From CAZAKO01 sp964546145 (GTDB lineage: Bacteria > Fidelibacterota > UBA2242): a stretch of 26,281 nt of DNA. The stretch lies in assembly GCA_964546145.1 (NCBI GenBank), contig CAZJIU010000024.1:1-26281 (forward strand). The letters are read 5' to 3'. The translations under genes and the position numbers were made by a program. Below, piece after piece: positions 1 through 6,958 of the stretch; within the stretch, counting starts at the first letter, position 1; each line of letters starts with the position of its first letter. A model generated the notes under the pieces. The model ran no database searches and was not told where the DNA came from. It saw nothing but the letters and a program-made list of their open reading frames with translations.

Positions 1-101
1 ATTTATCAAGGATTTTCTTTCAGGGCATCACCCGAGATTATATCCTGAGCCAAGTTATGTATTCGAATACCTCCGAAATTTTCAAAACCTCGGAGGTGTA
101 A
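1..101 (+). other. Possible 3' end of an upstream gene
   Basis: Two frames are open from the window edge. One ends with TAA at 99-101 and uses codons typical of the neighbouring genes (CTG, GGC, ATC, ACC, GAG). The other stays open to TAA at 161-163 but would run through the promoter-like sequence at 122-150. I favour the shorter frame on codon use and layout, but neither gives a recognisable protein in so few residues. An inverted repeat, CCTCCGA (70-76) with TCGGAGG (90-96), has no T-tract after it and may just be coding sequence. Confidence 0.3.
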
Positions 102-121
102 TAGGCGCACCAACTAAATCC

Positions 122-150
122 TTGCAGTTCTTTTTAAAATTAGTTATAAT
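122..150 (+). promoter_or_regulatory. Sigma-70-type promoter for the kinase gene
   Basis: TTGCAG (122-127) and a perfect TATAAT (145-150) are separated by 17 nt. The sequence is AT-rich and lies upstream of the kinase, giving a leader of roughly 145 nt. No riboswitch or operator was recognised in 151-293. Confidence 0.5.
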
Positions 151-303
151 TTTCCGGCGGTAAGAGGGAGCGGATAAATTAAATTAGTTGAAGAAAAATT
201 TACTGAAGGTCATAGCCTCAAGGTTGGCTCTCTATCGGTTAACGGCGTTCTCTTTTACACATTTTTTATCTAATTAATCAGAATTAAAAAATTGAGGTGT
301 CTG

Positions 304-1884
304 ATGGGGGAAAAATACATTTTAGCACACGACATGGGTACCAGTTCAAATAAAGCCATGCTGGTGACAGTTTTTGGTGATATTGTTGATTCGACGAAAA
401 AGGAGTATCCGTTATACGCACCCGAGCCTGGTTTTGCCGAACAGGAGCCTTATGACTGGTGGAATGCCATTTGTGAAACATCCCGTTTGGTCATTGAAAA
501 GACCGGGATCAATCCGCAAGACATTATCGGCGTTACCTTCTCCTCACAGATGCAGGGTCTGGTGCTGGTTTCTCCGGAGGGTGAGCCGCTGCGGCGGGCG
601 ATTTCCTGGGTTGATAGTCGGGGCGGCGATATCATGCGCGAAAAAATCTGGACCTGGCCACGAATACAAGGCTACAATATTTTCCGCTTACTCAGGTTTC
701 TGAATATTACCGGCGGTTCTCCCGGTCTGGCTGGCAAGGATATTATCGGTAAGATTCTCTGGCTGAAAAGGCATGAACCGGAAACTATAGCGAAAACCTA
801 TAAATATCTCGATCCCAAAGATTTCATTATCTATAAGATGAGTGGGAAATACGTCAAATCTACCGATTTAGCCGTCGTTTGGTGGCTGCTTGATACCCGT
901 AAAAACCGCAACTGCTGGAATCCCAAACTGTGTAAAATGGTTGGCATCGAGATGGACATGTTGCCCGAAGTCAAAGCCAGCCGGGAAATCGCTGGTTATG
1001 TCACTGAAGCGGCTGCCAAGGTCACCGGTCTTTTACCAGGGACACCGGTGATTACGGGTGCCGGCGATATTAGTGCTGCCGCGCTTGGTTCCGGGGCGGT
1101 TGAAAATGGGCGTTTGCATATTCGGATCGGAACCAGTGGCGGAGTAGCCGGACATTTTACCAAACGGAAGATTGATATTACTCACTATGCCGGCTGTATC
1201 GGCAGTGCCTACCCGGAGAAGTATTATCTTGGGATTGGTACGCAGGACACTTTGGGTATCTGTCTCGAATGGGTTAAAAACAGGGTAATCTATCATACTC
1301 AGAAACTCCTGGAGGAGTATCAGGTTGACAAGCTTTATGTGGTTCTGGATAAGCTGGTCCAGCGGGTCAAGCCCGGTGCCGATGGGTTGATTTTTACTCC
1401 CTGGCTTTATGGTGAGCGCTGCCCGTTGAACGATGACACCCTGCGGGGTGGATTGTACAATATTGGATTGAATCATACCCGCGACCATATTGTTCGGGCG
1501 GTTTTTGAAGGCATTGCCATGAATGTCCGCTGGGCACTGGAGACGATGGAGAATTTGTTTGACCGGGTTGAGGAGCTGAGTTTCGTGGGTGGCGTTGCCT
1601 TGAGCGATACCTGGTGTCAAATAATTGCCGATATAACTGATCGTATAATTCACCAGGTTGCCGATCCGCAGCAAGCCGCCGGCAAAGGAGTTGCACTGCT
1701 GGCCAGCTGGTCGTTGGGATATATCAAGACCTTTGAGGAGATTGGCGAACATGTCAAAATCAAGAACTCGTTCTATCCCAATCCAGCCAATCGCCAAATA
1801 TACGACAATCATTATCAGGCGTTTAAAAAGATATATAAAAATAATCGCAAGTGGTATGCGATGATGAATAGCCGCAACAAATAG
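304..1884 (+). CDS. FGGY-family carbohydrate kinase (xylulokinase-like)
   Basis: This cytoplasmic kinase should transfer the ATP gamma-phosphate to a sugar, most likely a pentulose such as D-xylulose. From the ATG at 304 it has 526 residues, normal for FGGY kinases. The N-terminal ATP loop reads DMGTSSNK (10-17). It is followed by EQEPYDWW, then SSQMQG and WVDSRGGD in the sugar-binding region. GAGD with the presumed catalytic Asp255 and IGTSGG of the second ATPase lobe come later. The frame opens at a TTG at 292, but GAGGTG at 294-299 is a good ribosome site 4 nt before the ATG at 304, so 304 is preferred. A hydrolase gene starts 12 nt downstream, probably in the same operon. No isomerase or sugar transporter is nearby, so the substrate (xylulose, ribulose, glycerol or other) is open. 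The family is certain and the substrate is inference. Confidence 0.88.
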   Translation: MGEKYILAHDMGTSSNKAMLVTVFGDIVDSTKKEYPLYAPEPGFAEQEPYDWWNAICETSRLVIEKTGINPQDIIGVTFSSQMQGLVLVSPEGEPLRRAISWVDSRGGDIMREKIWTWPRIQGYNIFRLLRFLNITGGSPGLAGKDIIGKILWLKRHEPETIAKTYKYLDPKDFIIYKMSGKYVKSTDLAVVWWLLDTRKNRNCWNPKLCKMVGIEMDMLPEVKASREIAGYVTEAAAKVTGLLPGTPVITGAGDISAAALGSGAVENGRLHIRIGTSGGVAGHFTKRKIDITHYAGCIGSAYPEKYYLGIGTQDTLGICLEWVKNRVIYHTQKLLEEYQVDKLYVVLDKLVQRVKPGADGLIFTPWLYGERCPLNDDTLRGGLYNIGLNHTRDHIVRAVFEGIAMNVRWALETMENLFDRVEELSFVGGVALSDTWCQIIADITDRIIHQVADPQQAAGKGVALLASWSLGYIKTFEEIGEHVKIKNSFYPNPANRQIYDNHYQAFKKIYKNNRKWYAMMNSRNK

Positions 1885-1896
1885 AGTAGCCCCGCG

Positions 1897-2742
1897 GTGG
1901 AAGATTTTAACGGGTTCTGTGCTCCTAATACCAAAATCCAGGTCCGGAACGTTGCGCTTAAAAATTCGGTCAGTCTACGGGTGATTACCTTCTCGCCTTC
2001 GGTGGCTACTGATAATCCGCAGATTGTCTTTATTCCAGGCTGGATTTCCTTGATCCACGGTTGGCAAAATGCCCTGCTGGAAATGAGTCGCGATTTTACG
2101 ATTCACTATGTCGAGACACGGGAAAAGATTTCAGCGGATGTCAATCTGAAAGCCCGATTCCGGGTTGATGATTTTGCCCAAGATATTGCCGGGGTTGTGG
2201 ATTACTTTTCACTTCCGGAGAAAGGCTATATCCTACTGGGTAGCTCACTGGGTGCTACGACGATAATTGATAGTTACCGGTTTTTGCCCCGACAGCCACT
2301 TTGTCTGGTGCTGATTTGCGTTAATGCCATTTTTTATATTCCTAAATTCTGGCAGAATATCGTGCGATTTTTTCCACCGCGTCTTTATCTGGGAATCAAG
2401 CCGGTAATTAAATGGTATCTGCGTAATTTTCGACTGGATGTAGCCAGCGATGCGGCTCAGTATGCCAAGTATTGTCGTAATCTGGATGCCGCCGATCCCT
2501 GGAAATTGAAAAAAGCAGCGCTGGCTTTTATTCATTATTCTATCTGGAACCGCCTGCCCGAGATCAAGGTTCCCGCGTTAGTAATCGGTGCCTCAAAGGA
2601 CGAACTCCATAATCTGGAGGATATTCGGCGTATTGCCCAATTGTTGCCCAATAGTACTTTTGTTGATCTTGAAACTAACAGTCAGACTCACAGTGCGGCG
2701 ATGGTCATTGAACTGCGAAAATATATCAAGAGCCTGAATTAA
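1897..2742 (+). CDS. Alpha/beta hydrolase family protein
   Basis: A 281-residue single-domain alpha/beta hydrolase without signal peptide, so probably cytoplasmic. The nucleophile elbow is G115-S116-S117-L118-G119, with Ser117 as nucleophile. A likely acid lies in the late ASKDELH segment and the catalytic His in THSAAM near the C-terminus. This is the order expected for the Ser-Asp-His triad. An early FIPGW segment would supply the oxyanion loop. The substrate could be an ester, lactone or thioester and cannot be told from sequence. The start is a GTG 12 nt after the kinase stop, with no strong Shine-Dalgarno sequence, so it is probably translated from the kinase mRNA. Nothing about it suggests transfer or damage. 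Confidence 0.8.
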   Translation: MEDFNGFCAPNTKIQVRNVALKNSVSLRVITFSPSVATDNPQIVFIPGWISLIHGWQNALLEMSRDFTIHYVETREKISADVNLKARFRVDDFAQDIAGVVDYFSLPEKGYILLGSSLGATTIIDSYRFLPRQPLCLVLICVNAIFYIPKFWQNIVRFFPPRLYLGIKPVIKWYLRNFRLDVASDAAQYAKYCRNLDAADPWKLKKAALAFIHYSIWNRLPEIKVPALVIGASKDELHNLEDIRRIAQLLPNSTFVDLETNSQTHSAAMVIELRKYIKSLN

Positions 2743-2769
2743 ATAGATCAAGCTGAGGATTTTATTCTC

Positions 2770-2801
2770 TTGTTTTTAAACGGGTGAAAAGTGTATATTT
2801 G
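2770..2801 (+). promoter_or_regulatory. Promoter for rpmE with TAnnTTTG box
   Basis: TTG (2770-2772), 21 nt, then TATATTTG (2794-2801). The downstream box matches the Bacteroidetes -7 consensus TAnnTTTG; read as sigma-70 it is TTGTTT-N18-TATATT. The rpmE start lies 43 nt further on. Confidence 0.5.
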
Positions 2802-2844
2802 CACGCGTTTTTCTAAGGTGATTAGTTAGTTAAAGGAATTATTC

Positions 2845-3057
2845 ATGAAGCCCAAAATTCATCCAAAATATGAAAAAGCTACCGTCACTTGTGCCTGCGG
2901 CAATACCTTTGAAACCCGTACGACAACAGGTGATATTAAGATAGAAATCTGCTCGGCGTGTCATCCGTTTTTCACCGGCAAACAGAAACTGGTTGATTCT
3001 GCCGGGCGGATTGAGAAATTCAATCGCAAGTATAATCGTCTCGGCAATAAAGGTTAG
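2845..3057 (+). CDS. rpmE: Large ribosomal subunit protein bL31
   Basis: A 70-residue ribosomal protein that bridges the two subunits at the central protuberance. It is the zinc-binding (C+) form: Cys16, Cys18, Cys36 and Cys39 give the CxC...CxxC site, followed by the conserved HPFFTG and a basic FNRKYN tail. The ATG has a ribosome site (AAAGGA) about 8 nt upstream. It has its own promoter and its own terminator, so it can be made apart from the genes that follow. The order rpmE, DUF1385, prfA, prmC is a familiar bacterial arrangement and supports the calls on both sides. Confidence 0.95.
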   Translation: MKPKIHPKYEKATVTCACGNTFETRTTTGDIKIEICSACHPFFTGKQKLVDSAGRIEKFNRKYNRLGNKG

Positions 3058-3071
3058 CAACGGCATCAAAT

Positions 3072-3112
3072 ATAGCGACGTTTTTCCTCAGGGAGAGAGG
3101 TCGCTATTTTTT
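3072..3112 (+). terminator. Rho-independent terminator after rpmE
   Basis: ATAGCGAC (3072-3079) pairs perfectly with GTCGCTAT (3100-3107), followed by a T-run to 3112. The loop of 20 nt can form a small inner helix (CCTC with GAGG). It ends only 5 nt before the ATG of the next gene, an unusually tight fit. Confidence 0.75.
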
Positions 3113-3117
3113 ATAAT

Positions 3118-4074
3118 ATGAAAAAGAAAATCTTAGTTGGCGGACAGGCAGTAATTGAAGGGGTCATGATGCGCGTACCCGGGGCGTACGCTACCGCTGT
3201 GCGCAAAGAGGATGGCAGTATTGAGGTTTCGCGGAATAGTTTTAATTCGCTTACCGAGCAGTTTTCGCTCCTGAAAAAACCACTGCTGCGCGGTGTGATC
3301 TTGCTTTTTGAGTCGTTGAAGATTGGTTTGAGTACCCTGCAATTTTCGGCGGATGTTGCCCTCCGGGAAGAAAATCTTGCCAAAGGTAAATCCAAGCAAA
3401 AGGAGAAAACTTTCATCTCTGTCCTCACAACCACTTTTGCCTTATTGTTGGGAATAGTGTTGTTTGGTATCCTCCCTCTTTATATTACCACCCGTTTGTT
3501 GAATATCGAGAAGATGGCTCTGGCTTTCAATCTGGTAACCGGTGGCTGGCGCATGCTCTTTTTTCTGGTTTATCTTTGGGTAATTTCACTGATGAAGGAT
3601 ATTCAGCGCCTGTTTCAGTACCACGGTGCCGAACACAAGGTTGTCTTTACCTTCGAAAGTGGTCAGGAATTAACTGTTACAAATACCCGCTCGTTTACTA
3701 CCCATCACCCGCGCTGCGGAACCAGTTTCATTTTCATCATCTTGCTTGCTTCGATCCTGATGTATGCCCTAATTGATACCGGGATCATTTTCGTCTTCGG
3801 CCGGATTACCTTATCGCTGCGGATTATTTTCCATTTATTGCTGTTGCCGCTTGTGGCGGGAGCCGGGTACGAATTATTGAAGATCACCGCCAGATATCAA
3901 AATCAATGGTGGGGACGCTGGCTTTCTGCACCAGGCTTATGGCTGCAGCGCATTACTACTAAGCCTCCTACGGATGATCAAATAGAAGTTGCCATCGCAG
4001 CTTTGCGGGCGGCTTTTGGTGATCGGTATCAGGATTATGTAGGTCAATCATTTGTTGCCGATGCAGTCGAATAG
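3118..4074 (+). CDS. DUF1385 integral membrane protein
   Basis: A 318-residue member of the DUF1385 (YqhQ-like) family, a conserved inner-membrane protein of unknown biochemical role. The N-terminus carries the family signature GGQAVIEGVMMR (8-19). The central signature YHGAEHK (His169, Glu172, His173) is followed by HHPRCGTSF. I see four hydrophobic segments: after the charged stretch near residue 95, around 140-160, after the RCGTSF motif, and before the C-terminal cytoplasmic tail. The signature so close to the ATG fixes the start, although there is no Shine-Dalgarno sequence because the rpmE terminator fills that space. The gene is 11 nt upstream of prfA and likely shares its mRNA. The conserved His and Glu residues could bind a metal; this is inference. 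Confidence 0.88.
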   Translation: MKKKILVGGQAVIEGVMMRVPGAYATAVRKEDGSIEVSRNSFNSLTEQFSLLKKPLLRGVILLFESLKIGLSTLQFSADVALREENLAKGKSKQKEKTFISVLTTTFALLLGIVLFGILPLYITTRLLNIEKMALAFNLVTGGWRMLFFLVYLWVISLMKDIQRLFQYHGAEHKVVFTFESGQELTVTNTRSFTTHHPRCGTSFIFIILLASILMYALIDTGIIFVFGRITLSLRIIFHLLLLPLVAGAGYELLKITARYQNQWWGRWLSAPGLWLQRITTKPPTDDQIEVAIAALRAAFGDRYQDYVGQSFVADAVE

Positions 4075-4085
4075 ATGAGATAACC

Positions 4086-5159
4086 ATGATTAATAGATTA
4101 CACGAAATTCTCGGGCGTTTCGAGGAAATTGCAGCAGAGCTGATTAAACCGGAAATCATCCGAAATCGGGAAAAGTATAAGGAGTTAGGTAAGGAATATA
4201 AGACGCTTCAGCCGATAGCCCTGAAAGCCCAGGAGTACCTGAAAGTAGTGCGGAATATCGAAGAAAGTTTGGAAGTACTAAGCGGAAACGATCCGGAACT
4301 GAAAACACTGGCTAATGAAGAGTTGGAAAGTCTGCGTGAAAAGGAGCAGATCCTTGAGGAGGAACTTAAACTCCTTTTGATTCCCCGTGATCCCCATGAT
4401 GATAAAAATGCAATTGTCGAGATTCGGGCTGGCACCGGCGGTGATGAGGCGGCGATTTTTGCCGGTGATCTGTATCGCATGTATCTCAAATATGCCGAAC
4501 GTAAAGGCTGGCAGATCGAGGAACTATCCAGTAGCATGATCGGTATCGGTGGCTACAAAGAGGTGATCTTTCTGGTTAGTGGCACCGATGTCTACGGGGC
4601 TTTGAAATTCGAGTCGGGTGTCCATCGCGTGCAGCGGGTTCCGGTGACTGAAACTTCCGGTAGAATTCATACCTCGGCGGCAACTGTGGCGGTTTTACCG
4701 GAAGCCGAGGAAGTGGATGTGGATCTCGATCCGGAAGATTTGCGAGTTGATACTTATCGCTCCAGCGGTGCCGGTGGTCAGCACGTCAACAAGGTGGAAT
4801 CGGCCATTCGGATTACCCACATTCCAACTGGGATTGTCGTTACCTGCCAGGATGAAAAATCCCAGCATAAGAATAAAGCCAAAGCACTCAAAATTCTATT
4901 GAGCCGGCTGATGGCAATCAAGCAGGACGAGCAGGAGCAAAAAATTGCGGCCCAGCGCCGCTCAATGGTCAGTACCGGCGACCGCAGTGCCAAAATCAAA
5001 ACCTACAATTTTCCCCAGGGGAGGATTACTGACCATCGGATCAACCTGACGCTCTATCGCCTTGAAGAGATCATGGAAGGTGATCTGGATGAGTTAATCG
5101 AAGCCGCTAAACTTGCCCATAATATGGATATTTTGAACCACTCCTCCTCGAAGTCCTGA
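4086..5159 (+). CDS. prfA: Peptide chain release factor 1
   Basis: RF1 reads UAA and UAG in the ribosomal A site and triggers peptidyl-tRNA hydrolysis. The protein has 357 residues, the usual length. The peptidyl-hydrolysis GGQ loop is at 230-232 in the context SSGAGGQHVNK. The codon-reading tripeptide is P-V-T in RVPVTETSGR, which marks RF1; RF2 has SPF. The coiled N-terminal domain, rich in Glu and Lys, precedes the catalytic core. The gene follows DUF1385 by 11 nt. The next gene but for a 78-nt gap is prmC, the methyltransferase that modifies the Gln of this GGQ, so enzyme and substrate are neighbours. No frameshift or truncation is seen. Confidence 0.97.
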   Translation: MINRLHEILGRFEEIAAELIKPEIIRNREKYKELGKEYKTLQPIALKAQEYLKVVRNIEESLEVLSGNDPELKTLANEELESLREKEQILEEELKLLLIPRDPHDDKNAIVEIRAGTGGDEAAIFAGDLYRMYLKYAERKGWQIEELSSSMIGIGGYKEVIFLVSGTDVYGALKFESGVHRVQRVPVTETSGRIHTSAATVAVLPEAEEVDVDLDPEDLRVDTYRSSGAGGQHVNKVESAIRITHIPTGIVVTCQDEKSQHKNKAKALKILLSRLMAIKQDEQEQKIAAQRRSMVSTGDRSAKIKTYNFPQGRITDHRINLTLYRLEEIMEGDLDELIEAAKLAHNMDILNHSSSKS

Positions 5160-5198
5160 TTTTCGATTTAACTTCTTTTTAAATAATCACGATATTTC

Positions 5199-5228
5199 TT
5201 GAACCGCTGAAAATCTCGGTTAAATTTT
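5199..5228 (+). promoter_or_regulatory. Promoter for the prmC-ubiA-dnaE-dtd-radC operon
   Basis: TTG (5199-5201), 19 nt, then TAAATTTT (5221-5228), seven of eight positions of a TAnnTTTG box. Only 9 nt separate the box from the prmC ATG, so a transcript from here would have almost no leader. Confidence 0.45.
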
Positions 5229-5237
5229 ACTCTTGTG

Positions 5238-6125
5238 ATGGATGCTGTCACACCTAAGACCTGGCGATTAGTGGATGCCCTGAAATGGTCAAGAGAATAT
5301 TTGAGCCGCAAAGGGATTGAATCGGCACAGCTGGAAGCAGAATGGATGTTGCGCGAAGTCTTGCATTATACCCGGCTGGAAATCTATCTGAATCATGAGC
5401 GACCGCTGACCGGGGCGGAACTGGCGAGCTTTAAAAAATTGCTGCAAGCAAGAGCCGCGGGTAAGCCGCTTCAGTATGTACTCGGTTATACCGAATTTTT
5501 GGGCTATAAGATCCTGGTTAATGAGAAAGTCCTGATCCCGCGGCCGGAAACTGAGATAATTGTAGAAAAGCTGTTGGCGCTGATTCAGGGAATGGGAAAG
5601 AGACAAATCAGGATCCTGGATGTGGGTACGGGCTCGGGTTGTATCGCAATTGCGCTGGCTGCCGGTTGTCCGGCATGCCAGGTGGTGGCATTGGATATTA
5701 GTCAGGAAGCTCTGGAATTGGCGCATAAAAATGCCGTTTTGAATAAAGTTGCGGAGCAGATTAGTTTTATCCGGCAAGACATTTTGAAGGAATTATTGGC
5801 TGATGAGCCATTTGATATTATCGTATCCAATCCCCCTTATATTGCTGGGCAGTGGTGGCACAAACTTGATGCTTCGGTCAAAGCTCGTGAACCTGAAGTT
5901 GCCCTCAATCCGGGTCACGATGCATTGGTCTTTTACCGTAGGCTGGCGCAGCTGGGAGTTAGCCATTTGAATCCTGGTGGAATAGTTGCAGTGGAAATTG
6001 GAGGCAGTTATCAGGAACAGGAAGTCAGCGAAATTTTTAAAGAGAGCGGATTTTTAGACCTTCAGGTGATTAAGGATTATCTGGGTCAGAGAAGGGGTGT
6101 CATCGCGCGGGTGGGTCAATGCTGA
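5238..6125 (+). CDS. prmC: Release factor glutamine methyltransferase PrmC
   Basis: Transfers a methyl group from S-adenosylmethionine to the Gln side chain of the GGQ motif in release factors. The helical N-terminal domain (about 1-95) leads to the conserved LIPRPETE. The SAM-binding loop is DVGTGSGCIAIALA, and the catalytic NPPY is at 198-201. Length is 295 residues from the ATG at 5238; a GTG one codon earlier (5235) is an equally in-frame alternative. There is no Shine-Dalgarno sequence in front, in line with the near-leaderless promoter. The stop overlaps the next start by 7 nt, so prmC and the prenyltransferase are translationally coupled. All key residues are present and I expect an active enzyme. 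Confidence 0.95.
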   Translation: MDAVTPKTWRLVDALKWSREYLSRKGIESAQLEAEWMLREVLHYTRLEIYLNHERPLTGAELASFKKLLQARAAGKPLQYVLGYTEFLGYKILVNEKVLIPRPETEIIVEKLLALIQGMGKRQIRILDVGTGSGCIAIALAAGCPACQVVALDISQEALELAHKNAVLNKVAEQISFIRQDILKELLADEPFDIIVSNPPYIAGQWWHKLDASVKAREPEVALNPGHDALVFYRRLAQLGVSHLNPGGIVAVEIGGSYQEQEVSEIFKESGFLDLQVIKDYLGQRRGVIARVGQC

Positions 6126-6958
6126 AACTCTATGCCTATTTTCGCCTGCTGCGACCTTTAAACCTGTTGCAAGGGGCAATTGCACTTTTAGTTATGGCAA
6201 CCCTGATGGATTCTTTTCCGGCCTGGAATGTCATTCTTTGTGCGGTATTAATTGTCTGGTGCTATACCGGAGCTGGCAATGCTTTGAACGATTATTACGA
6301 TGCCGAGATTGACAAGATCAATCGTCCTGAACGACCGATACCGCAGGGACTTGTTTCCCGCAACGGAGCCTTGCGGCTGAGTATCGTTTTATTTTTAATA
6401 GGCAGCGCCACCGCAATTCCGTTTTTATCTAAAGAGCTGATTGTGATTATTCTGTTAGCATTGTTTTTTTTAATCACTTATAGTCCGTTTTTCAAGATGC
6501 GCCCTTTCTGGGGCAATGTGATCGTCAGTGCCATTCTGGGAATGACCTTTCTTTTTGCAGCCAGTCTTTATGCTGATCTGACCCGCGGAATACCGCCCTT
6601 TTGCCTGGCTTTTGGATTTAACCTGATCCGTGAAATGGTGAAAGATATCCAGGATGTCAGCGGCGATCATGCCTGTGGCGCTCAGACCATGCCACTTAGG
6701 TATGGAACTACTTTTACCCGCCGGGTTATAATTCTCTGTACGGTATTACTGATGGTCGGTGCGTTGGTACCTTATGGTCTGGGTATTTATGGCAAATATT
6801 ATCTGCTAACCTTGATTTTTGGGGTGGAAATTCCGCTTGGTTTTTTTATATATTCTCTGCAGAAAGACAGTTCCGCCGCCAATTGTGCCCGGCTGGCGGC
6901 ATTTCTGAAAGGTGATATTTTTATGGGTTTGTTGGCTATTTTTCTGGGAAAATTTTAA
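6119..6958 (+). CDS. UbiA-family prenyltransferase, geranylgeranylglycerol-phosphate geranylgeranyltransferase-like
   Basis: A 279-residue polytopic membrane prenyltransferase with about eight or nine hydrophobic segments. The first Asp-rich motif reads N57-D58-Y-Y-D61-A-E-I-D65 and is followed by N68-R-P-E-R-P-I-P75. The second reads K175-D176-I-Q-D179 followed by SGDHACGAQTMPLRYG. The NDYxDxxxDxxNxPxRPIPxG form is typical of archaeal-type DGGGP synthases, which add a second geranylgeranyl chain to geranylgeranylglyceryl phosphate. MenA, UbiA and heme O synthases differ around these positions. Ether-lipid genes of this type are known in some FCB phyla. The gene overlaps prmC by 7 nt and its stop abuts the dnaE start exactly. 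Other products (chlorophyll-like or quinone prenylation) remain possible because no GGGP synthase gene is in the window. Confidence 0.8.
   Translation: MLKLYAYFRLLRPLNLLQGAIALLVMATLMDSFPAWNVILCAVLIVWCYTGAGNALNDYYDAEIDKINRPERPIPQGLVSRNGALRLSIVLFLIGSATAIPFLSKELIVIILLALFFLITYSPFFKMRPFWGNVIVSAILGMTFLFAASLYADLTRGIPPFCLAFGFNLIREMVKDIQDVSGDHACGAQTMPLRYGTTFTRRVIILCTVLLMVGALVPYGLGIYGKYYLLTLIFGVEIPLGFFIYSLQKDSSAANCARLAAFLKGDIFMGLLAIFLGKF

Noticed and set aside
70..96. Inverted repeat CCTCCGA/TCGGAGG as a terminator
   Set aside because: No T-tract follows, the loop is 13 nt, and it may lie within the end of an upstream coding sequence.
1033..1812. 259-codon ORF on the minus strand inside the carbohydrate kinase
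   Set aside because: It is fully antisense to a well-supported kinase, its protein shows no domain, and its length follows from the codon pattern of the real gene.
3112..3117. TATAAT directly before the DUF1385 ATG as a promoter
   Set aside because: There is no -35 element at 16-18 nt upstream, and transcription would begin inside the coding sequence, past the conserved N-terminus.
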